Of a stretch of 64,000 bases of DNA, positions 52,456-60,862 are shown piece by piece. Under the pieces are notes generated by a model. It had not been told where the DNA came from. It was given only the letters and a program-made list of their open reading frames with translations, and made no database searches. A program made the translations under genes and the position numbers. How positions within the stretch are numbered: position 1 is the stretch's first letter; each line of letters opens with the position of its first letter. This DNA is from Streptomyces sp. 3214.6 (GTDB lineage Bacteria; Actinomycetota; Actinomycetes; Streptomycetales; Streptomycetaceae): positions 4,402,001 through 4,466,000 of the forward strand of contig NZ_LT670819.1 of the NCBI RefSeq assembly GCF_900129855.1, written 5' to 3'.

Positions 52456-52647
52456 TCAGTCGTTGGCGCCTGCTTCGTACGCCTGCACGGTGACCCAAGC
52501 GGCACCGGCGCCGCCGGCGAAGCCCACGCCGAACGCGACCAGGGTCGGGGTGGCCTGAACGGGCGCCATCGCGCCGAATTCGCCCTGGCTGTCGTCCGTC
52601 AGGTCCGCCGACGTGACGGCGACAACACTGTCTACGATCCTGCTCAT
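52456..52647 (-). CDS. Linaridin-like precursor peptide 2
   Basis: A 63-residue peptide from the ATG 52647 (AAGGAG upstream). An acidic leader (SADLTDDSQGEFGAMA) ends in PVQATP, the PxxxTP motif that marks linaridin leaders (PAMATP in cypemycin). The likely core after it is TLVAFGVGFAGGAGAAWVTV then QAYEAGAND: hydrophobic, glycine-rich, with only two Thr, no Ser and no Cys. GG/GxxxG patterns resemble class IIb bacteriocins. It is a weak match to peptide 1 outside the motif. Confidence 0.82.
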   Translation of the reverse strand: MSRIVDSVVAVTSADLTDDSQGEFGAMAPVQATPTLVAFGVGFAGGAGAAWVTVQAYEAGAND

Positions 52648-52693
52648 GGCATTTCTCCTTCGAGATTGATCGTGGTGAATCGTCGCGAGAGGT

Positions 52694-52888
52694 TCAGCCG
52701 ACGACGCGGCCGGTGACGTAGGCACCCACAACAGCGGCGGCGCCGGCAGCCGCGCCGCCGACGTACCAGCAAGTGGCGACGGCGGCAGCGGGGGTGGCCA
52801 GGACCGGCATCGGGGCGTCGTCCCTGTAGCCCTGCTCCAGCGAACCAAGGTCCTGCTCGTTCATGAACGCAGCGATCTTCTGTTCCAT
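52694..52888 (-). CDS. Linaridin-like precursor peptide 1
   Basis: A 64-residue peptide from the ATG 52888 (GGGAGA seven bases upstream). Leader MEQKIAAFMNEQDLGSLEQG is acidic, then PMPVLATP contains PxxxTP. The likely core begins AAAVATCWYVGGAAAGAAAV and ends VVGAYVTGRVVG: one Cys, two Thr, no Ser, and a long Gly/Ala helix. Cys-Trp near the start of the core is unusual; linaridin cores of the cypemycin type have the Cys at the C-terminus. First gene of the operon. Confidence 0.85.
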   Translation of the reverse strand: MEQKIAAFMNEQDLGSLEQGYRDDAPMPVLATPAAAVATCWYVGGAAAGAAAVVGAYVTGRVVG

Positions 52889-52974
52889 CGCGTTGTCTCC
52901 CGTTTTCTCTGTTGCGTTGCGGTGAATTCCAGCTCTTGCTGGTGGTACTGCCGGACCAAGACATGGCCCGACCA

Positions 52975-52997
52975 TGCCTGACGTGAGACATCAGGCA
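52975..52997. promoter_or_regulatory. Inverted repeat upstream of the precursor operon
   Basis: TGCCTGA (52975-52981) and TCAGGCA (52991-52997) around a nine-base spacer, about 87 bp before the first precursor start. The position suits an operator of the cluster; no dedicated regulator gene is visible nearby. Confidence 0.45.
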
Positions 52998-53189
52998 AGT
53001 CTGCGAGAGGCATTGCAAGAGGTACGTGGCTTTTACATCTGCTTCACCGATCGGACGCTACGCGCGTCACGCCGAAAGCCGAATGCAACGTGAACTTCCT
53101 CGAAAAGGCGTAGGAGGTTTTGACATCCGGGGTCGCCTGGGAGGTGTGTGCGCGATCTTTACCTGGGAGAGTCCAGGCAGGAAGACATG

Positions 53190-53288
53190 TCAGGCAGCGG
53201 GGGAAAACAGGTCCGCAATCGCTCCCTGCATGAAGAACGTGGTCGCAGCACCACCGGCACCAATGCCCGTATCCAGGTTCAACCTCAT
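53190..53288 (-). CDS. Possible 32-residue peptide gene
   Basis: An ATG at 53288 behind a G-rich site opens a 32-codon frame: MRLNLDTGIGAGGAATTFFM then QGAIADLFSPAA. The peptide is hydrophobic with GIGAGG, similar in composition to the two precursors, but it has no PxxxTP motif. It is co-oriented with and upstream of the operon. It may be chance. Confidence 0.3.
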   Translation of the reverse strand: MRLNLDTGIGAGGAATTFFMQGAIADLFSPAA

Positions 53289-53508
53289 GTACCTGTTCCC
53301 CCATTTAGCCGCATGCCTCGGAGTGTCAATATTTCCAGGATCATTCGCAACCGATGGGCCGGTAGTGGTCAGTCACTAGCCCCTGTCGGCTGGTGAGCAG
53401 GACGACGGCCCGCACGCCTCGGATGCAGCGACCGAGCGGTCGACCCGCAATTCCCTGCAAGAACGTTGCTGCACTTCCCGAAGGCAACGCCACAGTAGCG
53501 ACTGCTGA

Positions 53509-53886
53509 TCAGAGAGAACAGGCCATGAAGCCGTCCTGGCCTGATCCGAACCATGCCGACCTGACGCCGCCCCTGACCTCGACACGGGGATCGACCTGGG
53601 ATTTCACGAACGGTACCCATGCGCCCACGAGTAACGTCCAGGTAATGGAATGACCGGTTCCTTCCCATGAAAGACTCATGGAATCATAAATTCCGCTCAT
53701 GCTGCCACACCTACCGCATGCCCCCTGATCAATCTCCGCATTCGCCATCAGTCCACCCATGAGCGGTGACGCCACATATGGGGTCAACGTTGACCACCAC
53801 AGAGCAAGCTCGAGCACCAGGGCGAGAATCAGCCTCGCTGTTTTCCGGGGGTGAATGCGGACATCAATAAGCGATTCACCGCACAC
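53509..53886 (-). CDS. Small membrane protein upstream of the RiPP operon
   Basis: About 125 residues from the GTG 53886 (weak ribosome site). Two hydrophobic segments are clear: ARLILALVLELALWWSTLTP and SITWTLLVGAWVPFV, with a short Cys-containing loop (DQGACGRCGSMSG) between them. The coding character is good, and orientation matches the operon. It could be an immunity protein, but there is no homology evidence. The gap 53887-54362 holds no other gene I can support. Confidence 0.5.
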   Translation of the reverse strand: MCGESLIDVRIHPRKTARLILALVLELALWWSTLTPYVASPLMGGLMANAEIDQGACGRCGSMSGIYDSMSLSWEGTGHSITWTLLVGAWVPFVKSQVDPRVEVRGGVRSAWFGSGQDGFMACSL

Positions 53887-54362
53887 AGGAGACGGAATGG
53901 TCCGTTCTCCTACCGCTTCTGGGCGTCACGCTGGCTGGAACTGTTCGATCCACGACCACGCCCGGACGGATCTGCCAACCAGCCGCACTTTTTCGGCCAG
54001 GCTCGAACCCGGCTCGATACCCAGGATGGACAGCGCTTACCTTTGCTCTCCTGCAAGCTTGACGGAGAAGTGCCTCGCGACAAGTTGTCTCAGAGGTTGC
54101 GTCCATCCTGTGGGCAACGCGCGCGTCCCTCTTTGCTCAGTGCCCGCTTACGGCGCTCACGTCTTCCGGCTCGGACGGATCCGTGGCCCCACAGGCCCTG
54201 GCCGCACCCGCAGCAACCCACTCCGGCCCGTGCTTAGCGTCAGCCGCCAGGGTCTGGTGGCGGAGGACCTTGCCGACTCGGGCAAGCTCGTGGGTCTCGC
54301 GGTCCTCCCCAAGAAAAGCAGCATCGTCGAACAGCGGCGTGCCGTGGTCGGAGTCAGGACCT

Positions 54363-54916
54363 GATCGGCCGTCTGACCGTCGGCGAGTGGCTCGACCGGT
54401 GGCTCGACGGGAAGCGCATCCGCAAGTCGGGGCTCAGCCGCTACGAGACCGATATCCGGTTCCGCGAACAGCAGGACGCGGACCGCCAGGAGTGGAGATC
54501 AGCCTGGGTCGAGACCGGCATGGTCTTCACCCAGGAAGACGGCTCCTGGCTCCATCCCGGGAAGGTGACCGATCTCTTCGAGCGCCTCGTGGCCGCCTCC
54601 GACCTCCCGCCGGTCCGGCTGCACGACCTCCGGCACGGTGCGGCCACGCTCATGCTCGCCGCCGGCATCGACGTGAAGCGTGAAGATCGTGTCGGACACG
54701 CTCGGGCACAGTAACACCCGCATCACGCGGGACATTTACCAGAGCGTCCTGCCACAGGTCGGCAAGAACGCGGCCGAGGCCACCGCCAAACTGGTCCCGC
54801 TTCAGCGGAAGACCGAGGCGGAGGAGGCCCGTAAGGCCGCCAAGAAGGCCACGGGCAAGGCGAAAGCCGAGGCCAGGGCCAAGAAGAAGGACAAGCGGAT
54901 GAAGCCCAAGAAGTAG
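54363..54916 (+). pseudogene. Tyrosine recombinase, deleted and frameshifted (integrase 1)
   Basis: The remains of a phage-type integrase. LIGRLTVGEWLDRWLDGKRI is the start of its core-binding domain. An internal deletion joins SRYETDIRF to the catalytic domain (QQDADRQEWRSAWVETGMVF). The catalytic LHDLRHGAATLMLAAGIDVK follows. A 7-bp tandem duplication (CGTGAAG at 54672-54678 and 54679-54685) breaks the frame; the next frame continues KIVSDTLGHSNTRITRDIYQ with the nucleophilic Tyr. The basic tail (KKATGKAKAEARAKKKDK) ends 94 nt before the att repeat at 55010, the normal integrase-att arrangement. Confidence 0.85.
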
Positions 54917-55009
54917 GGCACCGGACCGCTCCCCTCACGCATCGCTCACGCAAGCCATCTCGCGGCACCCCGGCCGTGTGACGCGTCATGCCCGGAGCAA
55001 CACAAAAGG

Positions 55010-55087
55010 CCAGGTCACGGCGAGTGAGTCCTGAGGCTTCGGCAGAGCCGCCTTCGGGATTCGAACCCGAGACCTACGCATTACGAG
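55010..55087. repeat. att direct repeat, left copy (3' half of tRNA-Thr)
   Basis: 78 bp identical to 60863-60940. It contains the 3' half of tRNA-Thr, from the acceptor stem through the T and variable arms to the anticodon (GCATTACGAG), plus 36 bp beyond its 3' end. Here the rest of the tRNA is missing, so this is the recombination scar of an integrated element. Confidence 0.92.
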
Positions 55088-55748
55088 AACGCAAGATCAT
55101 TACCCCAGGTTTCACTGGCCGTCCCTGTTTTTGTCATCCATGCAGGTCAGCAGGCATGGACGCGGCCGGGGCGCGTTGATCGTTCATGGCGTTTCACCGT
55201 CCTTCCGGCCCCATCCTGGCCCCAGGAATGTCCTGACAGCGGGCTGGCCATGCCCCGGCCAGGTGGGGTTCCAGTTCAGAGCCGGGCGGCAAAAGGGCGT
55301 CCAACACACCGGCCTGGCGACGCGAAGAGAGGCTCCGCCCCGCTATGGAAGGCATCCTTGACGTTGCAGATGTCCTGCAGGGCCGTCTTCGCGCGGGACC
55401 ACTCGCCCACTTTGATCGAACTGGCGATAACCGGGCTGGCCATGCCAGCCGGCGGAGAGCCGAAGAGGGCCTCCTCCCCTGCGCCAGGGCGGAGCCGATG
55501 ACCGTTCTCGCAGGTCAGCCGCGGGGCAGCACCGTAGCGCCTTGGCGCTGACCGGACTCGGTGTCACGAACCCGTCTCCCATCTGGGCACTACAGTCCTG
55601 GCGCATCGGCCCGACTCAACAGGGCAGGTCCTTCGCGCCGTCAGAAGCAGGGTTCTGGGGCCCTCGCTCCACTTCCTGTAGCGTCCTCAGGCGCGGAGCT
55701 GGGATGCTGGCGGGTAGAAGAAGTCACGAAGGCTGGAGGGGGTGGACC
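55088..55748. other. 661-nt region between att and the toxin-antitoxin genes
   Basis: No protein family is recognisable. The motif GGGCTGGCCATGCC occurs at about 55232 and 55433, each within an inverted repeat. It should also contain the promoter of the following operon. The sequence looks like decayed DNA. Confidence 0.4.
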
Positions 55749-56390
55749 ATGGCGTACTCGACTCGTATGGCTGCGGCCCTCTCTGGGGCCACGACCGGGC
55801 AGCTGCGATCTTGGCGACAGGACCGTGGCAACGGTCCCGTTCTTTGCCCTGAGCTCGCAGCCAAGCCGGCTCTGTACTCCTTCCGGGACGTGCTGGCGCT
55901 ACGCGCGTTCGCGATCCTGCGTCAGGACGTGTCGCTGCAGAAGATCCGCAAGGCCCTGGCCACGCTGAAGCGGTTCGGCGAGTTCGAGCACCTGTCGAGT
56001 TACTCCCTGGTGGCTGATGGCGACTCCATCGTCCTGGTGGGCGACAGGAACGACGATCATGCGACCGATCTCGTCAAGCATCCCGGGCAGCGGGTGATCG
56101 CCACGATGGCTGACATCCTTCAGGAGTTCGCGCCTCGCGCCGGCGTGGTCGTTCCGCACCTTCTACGGCCCAAGCAGCATGTCAGCGTCGATCCTGAGAC
56201 GCAGGGCGGGCAGCCTGTCATCACCGGCACCCGGGTCCCCTTCGATGCCGTGGCCGAGCTCGTGGAGGACGGCATCCCTCCCGAGAAGATCGCTGACTAC
56301 TACCCCGGCGTGACGGCCGATGCCGCCCGTGACGCGGTGTCCTTCGCTCTCTACGTGGACAGTTACAGCCCGGGACCCCGCGCTGCCTGA
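55749..56390 (+). CDS. DUF433 antitoxin with MerR-like N-terminus (VapB45-like)
   Basis: A 213-residue protein from the ATG 55749 (GGAGGGGG upstream). Residues 1-90 look like a MerR-type winged HTH (LSGATTGQLRSWRQDRGNGP, then YSFRDVLALRAFAILRQDVS). The C-terminal ~60 residues are DUF433: GGQPVITGTRVPFDAVAELV then GIPPEKIADYYPGVTADAAR. The stop overlaps the toxin start (TGATG), so the two are coupled. Proteins of this type are the antitoxins of VapBC45-like systems and should repress their own promoter. Confidence 0.9.
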   Translation: MAYSTRMAAALSGATTGQLRSWRQDRGNGPVLCPELAAKPALYSFRDVLALRAFAILRQDVSLQKIRKALATLKRFGEFEHLSSYSLVADGDSIVLVGDRNDDHATDLVKHPGQRVIATMADILQEFAPRAGVVVPHLLRPKQHVSVDPETQGGQPVITGTRVPFDAVAELVEDGIPPEKIADYYPGVTADAARDAVSFALYVDSYSPGPRAA

Positions 56391-56830
56391 TGCGAATCCT
56401 CATTGACGAGAACGTTCCGGTGCAGATGCTGGAGATGCTCAGGCGGTTGTTGCCTGGGCATGAGGTGCGCCACGTCAGCGAGCTCAAGTGGTCCGGGAAG
56501 AAGGATCTCGCTCTCCTTCCTGACGCCGCGAAGAGAGGCTTCGAGGCCTTCCTGACGAAGGACGGGCGTCAGCTGGAGGACCCGTCGGAGACGGCCGCCA
56601 TCAAGAAGTCGGGCATGCACCACATCCGGTTCAGTCATGGCCACAAGGGCATGGCGGGCCTGGGCCTGGCCATGGGGGCTGTGATCGCCTCGATGCCGAT
56701 CCTCATCCGTGAACTCGAAGCAGCGGAGGGCCAGCAGCTCGTTCATGTCAAAGGGCTAAACCCCGGTAGCAAACAGCGGTTCGATCTGGTCGACCCCACG
56801 AAGGAACCGCCCCGCTACTGGCCTCGATAG
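56390..56830 (+). CDS. PIN-like toxin, DUF5615/VapC45-like
   Basis: A 146-residue protein. It starts MRILIDENVPVQMLEMLRRL, where the early D and E are the first acidic residues of the PIN-like (Mut7-C/DUF5615) nuclease fold; KDLALLPDAAKRGFEAFLTK with a later D carries the others. Such toxins cut RNA. Translationally coupled to the DUF433 antitoxin. The pair is cargo of the integrated element and could stabilise it. Confidence 0.88.
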   Translation: MRILIDENVPVQMLEMLRRLLPGHEVRHVSELKWSGKKDLALLPDAAKRGFEAFLTKDGRQLEDPSETAAIKKSGMHHIRFSHGHKGMAGLGLAMGAVIASMPILIRELEAAEGQQLVHVKGLNPGSKQRFDLVDPTKEPPRYWPR

Positions 56831-56909
56831 CCCTTTCTGGCGGCGCTGCTCCACGTGCCTGGGTGCCGGCGGTTGCCGCTGCTTACGTCGCGCTCACCAC
56901 CACCTCTGA

Positions 56910-57302
56910 TCACCACATCCACCGGGAACGCGGAATCCTAATCGCTCGTCCCGCTTCCGCTCTTCTGAGGGTCACCGTGCAGGAGACCCAGCCGAACACA
57001 GAAATTGCCCCGAACAGGAGGCCGAGAACTTCCACCGTCACAGGCACCACGTGCAAGTGGCACAGCATCACGGCCAAGCCCTCAATTAGCAGGAAAAATA
57101 CATTCCAACGTCGCTTTGCACGAACGACGCGCAGGTAGCGGGTAAACGTGTGCTGCGCTTCTGTCCTCTGGGCGTCCTCCGAGTCAAGGACACGTCGTTG
57201 ACGCTCCTCCCAACGGCGTCGCAGCTCCGCTGACTCCTGGCTCACCGGCGCAGAGGGCGAGTTGAACACCACGTCGCCCTGGATGGCCCCGGACTGCACC
57301 AC
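56910..57302 (-). CDS. Small two-TM membrane protein
   Basis: A 130-residue protein from the GTG 57302. VVQSGAIQGDVVFN opens it, followed by an Arg/Glu-rich coiled region, then two hydrophobic segments (VFFLLIEGLAVMLCHLHVVP and VEVLGLLFGAISVFGWVSCT). The N-terminal motif resembles the IQGDVxF motif of small Streptomyces proteins associated with NTPases, from memory only. Function unknown. Lower GC than the chromosome. Confidence 0.6.
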   Translation of the reverse strand: MVQSGAIQGDVVFNSPSAPVSQESAELRRRWEERQRRVLDSEDAQRTEAQHTFTRYLRVVRAKRRWNVFFLLIEGLAVMLCHLHVVPVTVEVLGLLFGAISVFGWVSCTVTLRRAEAGRAIRIPRSRWMW

Positions 57303-57429
57303 GGGCCCCCGACGTCGTCGCTCAACTCTTTATGTATGGACGGCTGTTCACTCATAGGGCGGAAGATACGCCCGCGACTCGCAAGATCGCCAAACGCGCC
57401 GATGTTCACCCCATGGCGGAGGCTACCGC

Positions 57430-57681
57430 GCAGGACCGGCTCGATGAGCTCGCCGAAGCCGACGGCAGTGCCGTTGCGGCTGTCACCGTTGTTCTTCCCG
57501 GCCGGGTCATGCTTTCTCGTAGCCCCAGACAGTCGGTGATCTCGCTATTCAGAGCGAACTCCATCACCCGCTTGGCCAGCTGCTACAACAGCCCGCCATC
57601 GTCGGCCAGTTGCAGGCCCTCGCTGCCGACCCGGTCAACCAGCATAGCGACGAGTTGTTCGTCCGCCGTGGCCGACGGCAT
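57430..57681 (-). pseudogene. IS256-family transposase remnant
   Basis: From an ATG at 57681: MPSATADEQLVAMLVDRVGS, then LQLADDGGLL, a TAG in place of Gln, then QLAKRVMEFALNSEITDCLG, a frameshift, and KHDPAGKNNGDSRNGTA. This is the N-terminal region of Mutator/IS256 transposases (GLLQQLTKRVLESALEGEIT-type). The catalytic DDE part is absent. The flanks (57303-57429, 57682-57929) hold nothing else. Confidence 0.7.
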
Positions 57682-57929
57682 CACACCGCCGGCTGGCTCC
57701 TCGACGGACTCGTGCTCGATCGCCGTCTTCCTCCCTTGGCGCCTCTTCTTGATTAGCAGATCCGCCTTGATTGGAAGCTCCCCACCGACGGCGAAAAACC
57801 ACCCAATGCAGTCATCCGCTGACGTTGCCTCAACACTCCCACTGCGTCACCTACTGTCGCCAGCCACCCCAGATGGTCCCGCCGGAGAGCACTCCGGCGG
57901 GACCATCTATGCGACTACGGAACTTCTGC

Positions 57930-58265
57930 CTATTCGTTACTTTCGCGATGCCGAGTACCGCTCTTCGCCCAATAGATCATGCGATCCCTCGACCCGATTG
58001 ACTTCGGCTCCGGTTCGCCAATTTTGATCGTATATTCGATCAATGGATGGTCACCGGAAAAAAGGGAGTCCAGCTCGAACGTAACTTCTGCGGCATCGTC
58101 TTCAAGTTCGCTCGATTGGCGATGAGCCCAGAAGATAAGTTCTACGCGCCCCTCCTCAACACGCACAGCCACGGCAATCAAATCATTCGAGATCAAGCCA
58201 AGGAGTGCCTGCACCGCAAGAAGCGTGATCTCGTTCTCGCGCTGATGCCTTTGGCTATCGATCAC
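57930..58265 (-). CDS. Immunity protein candidate for the orphan RHS tip
   Basis: A 111-residue acidic protein whose GTG start (58265) overlaps the toxin stop as GTGA. Sequence: IDSQRHQRENEITLLAVQAL, then VRVEEGRVELIFWAHRQSSE and acidic LEDDAAEVTFELDSLFSGDH. Small acidic alpha/beta proteins directly after a polymorphic toxin are nearly always its immunity protein. AT-rich like the toxin tip, so toxin and immunity travelled together. Confidence 0.78.
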   Translation of the reverse strand: MIDSQRHQRENEITLLAVQALLGLISNDLIAVAVRVEEGRVELIFWAHRQSSELEDDAAEVTFELDSLFSGDHPLIEYTIKIGEPEPKSIGSRDRMIYWAKSGTRHRESNE

Positions 58266-60350
58266 GGTGCACTCGCATTGGGGTTCATCGGCACAACACT
58301 CGGACTCTTGGTCCCCTTGATCATGAAAATATTCGTGGGCACTCCGAGACGATTCATCGCTGGATTATTATCGTAGCCCACGACGGAGGGGACTCTAATT
58401 TGAATATTTCCCGTCTTGGTTATTCCCATGATCTCCGCCGATCCTGAATGGTAGGCGTCGAGCACAGCCTGCGCGTCTGCGTGAGAATTGAAATAACCAC
58501 CGCCCCTGTATCCGTTCCCTCCGAGAATGTGTCGATCTTGCTTCTGCTTGCTGATAGTCGATTTAACCTGCGGCAATTCGACGATATTGCCGGAGGAGTC
58601 GGCAATGAACCGCGGGCACGACGAGTTATGCACCAGAATCGGCGTAGAGCCTGCGACCACATAGTACGTGTGGATGTCTGCGACGGTGAGGTTGTACATG
58701 TCAGCCACACCCGGACGGGACAGCACGCCACTCAGCGTGACCTGGCTGTCGTCGGCGCTCTTGAGGGTGTGGCCCGGGGTGAGCCGGCCGGCCTCGACCC
58801 AGCTGTGGGTCGTGTCGTCCCAGAAGGGGTGGTGGGAGGTGGTGTGGATCGTGACGGCCTTGCCCTCCGGGCCGCGGACCTGGAGGTCGATGAGGTCGTT
58901 GTCGCGGTGGAGGAGTTCTGCGGTCACCTCACGTGGACTGCTTTTGCCGGTCTTGGGGTCGGTGGCGATGACCTTGTCGCCGATCCTGACTTCGGCGATG
59001 GGTTTGGTGGTGCCGTCGGCCATGAGGACTTCGGTGCGGGGGTCGAAGCTGTTCCGGCAAGCGCCGGCCACCTTGCTCTCGGCTCCCAGGGCACCGCCGA
59101 GATAGCCTAGGAACGCCTCGTTGACGTAGCCCTCGATGATCTTGCCTCTGGCGACTTCCTTGGCCTCGTCCGCACACTGCTCGGCGTGGTAGACGCAGTA
59201 GGTGGCCGCGATCTCCCTGGCCTCCGCGACGTCAGCGTCGTCGCCCTTGTGCAGCACGTAGAGGTATGCCTGACGGCAGCCCTCGCGCCCGTAGCAGGCG
59301 GAGCCCTCCATGGACGACTCGTGGACGGGGTTGTACCAGAACTCGTCGGTGAACTCCCCGTCCATCATGCTGGCCCAGTAGTTCTGGAGCTTGTCGATGT
59401 CGTTCGTGACGGGGGTGTTGGTCGCCACCCACGTGGCCTTGATGTGGCGGGGTGTGTTGGTGGGAGTGCTGCCCGAGCCGGCGTAGTCGTGCATCGCCGC
59501 GTCGGTGCTGGCTTTGTTGCCTGGGGTGGAGTTGAGACAGGAGGGGCAGTTGCGGGTTGGGCAGTCGGGGCCTGCGCACAGCCCGGAGGGGTCGCTGTAA
59601 GTGATGGGGTTGTTCTTGGCGTAGGTGTAGCCGTTCATCTGCTGCGGGTCGCCGGCCGTGAAGACCGGGTCGACCGACAGGAAGCGGCCGGTGGCGGAGT
59701 CGTACTCGCGGGCGCCGAGGTGGGTGAGGCCCGTGGCAGTGTCGGTGGTGCCGCCGACGAAGCCCTTGGTGCCGGTCCAGGTGGTGGGCTCGGTGCCGCG
59801 CAGTCCGCCGAACGGCAGGGTGCGGCGCTGGGTCAGCGCCTGGGTGTCGGCGTTGACGGACAGTTGGGCGGTGCCGTGGTGGTCGGCCAGAGTGAAGGAG
59901 ACGGTTCCGTCGTTGGCCTGGACGGCCTGGTGGCCGCCGCCGAGGTCGAAGTAGCGGGTGCCCCTGGCTGTCGTGGCGCCCTTCGCCAGGGTGACCTCGG
60001 TGGTCCCGAGGTAGAGCGTGGTCTCCGTCGGGGTACGGCCGATCAGACGGTTGCCCCCCGCGTCGTACAGATACTCGGTGACCTTGTCGCTGCCGCCCTC
60101 GACCGGCTGGGTGACCTTCGCGAGGTGGCCCTCGGCGTCCCAGTCCAGGGTCTGGGAGGTGCCGTTGCCCAGCAGCCGGGTGTGGGTGTCGCCGGACTCG
60201 TCATAGGTAAAGCTGTCGGTGGACTTCACCGTGCCGGTGGTGGTGTCCACCGAGCCCAGCGTGTGCGGCCGGACCGCGCCCGGGTCGGGGTAGTGGTAGG
60301 TCCACGCGAGCGTCTGCCCCGAGCGCAAAGACGGAGGGCTGACCTTCACC
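58262..60350 (-). pseudogene. 5'-truncated RHS protein with HINT domain and C-terminal toxin
   Basis: The homologous part begins near 60345 (GQTLAWTYHYPDPGAVRPHT) with the last YD repeats, followed by the RHS core (DHHGTAQLSVNADTQALTQR; GLTHLGAREYDSATGRFLSV; PITYSDPSGLCAG). A HINT domain runs from CRNSFDPRTEVLMADGTTKP near 59058 to TPILVHNSS near 58620. The last ~119 residues are the toxin (KQKQDRHILGGNGYRGGGYF, NIFMIKGTKSPSVVPMNPNA), which resembles the polymorphic toxin type 50 pattern. Everything upstream, including signal peptide and start, is missing. GC falls sharply at the HINT-toxin border. Confidence 0.85.
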
Positions 60351-60851
60351 CGCCCCAAGACGAAGAAGAGCCGCAACGCCGTCCCCATCCCGCCGCCGTT
60401 CATCCCCTACCTGCGCGAGCACAAGAAGCAACAAGATGTACAGCGAGCGGAGGCCGGTGACGGGTGGGAGGAACACAAACTCGTCTTCACCCGCCCGGAC
60501 GGCCGTCCGCTCGATCCCCGACAGGACTGGGAGGAATTCAAGGAGCTACTGGCCGAAGCCGGAATCGACGACCGTCGTCTGTACGACGGAAGCCGTCACA
60601 CCGCCGGCACGATCCTCAATGAACTCGGGGTCGACATGCCCACGATCATGGAGATCCTGAGGCACACCCAGATCAGCCAGACCCGCCGGTACGTGAAGGG
60701 ACGGTCTCACCTCTCGAAGGACGCCATGCGCCGCATGGGAGACACCTTCATGCCTGGCCCGGAGCCTGGCCCGAAGCCCCCAGTTGAGACCAGAATTGAG
60801 ACCACAGACAGCCGCGCGGCACGCGCTCAGCGCCGTCGCCGCATCCGATAA
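60350..60851 (+). pseudogene. Tyrosine recombinase C-terminal fragment (integrase 2)
   Basis: Starts abruptly at the RHS junction with PKTKKSRNAVPIPPPFIPYL, then KLVFTRPDGRPLDPRQDWEE. The catalytic domain has YDGSRHTAGTILNELGVDMP (R and H/T of box II), then MEILRHTQISQTRRYVKGRS with the nucleophilic Tyr. The N-terminal half is gone. It ends 12 nt before the att repeat at 60863, the same arrangement as integrase 1, but the sequences differ, so two separate elements have used this tRNA. Confidence 0.85.
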
Positions 60852-60862
60852 AAGCAAAAGCC

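Noticed and set aside
47272..52888. Lanthipeptide, lasso-peptide or sactipeptide cluster
   Set aside because: No LanB, LanC, LanM or LanKC domains, no lasso B1/B2/C proteins and no radical SAM motif (CxxxCxxC) are present; the PxxxTP leaders and HTTM-hydrolase fit linaridins better.
57332..58027. A 231-codon plus-strand frame
   Set aside because: It runs antisense over the IS256 remnant and the immunity gene, and has no coherent protein pattern.
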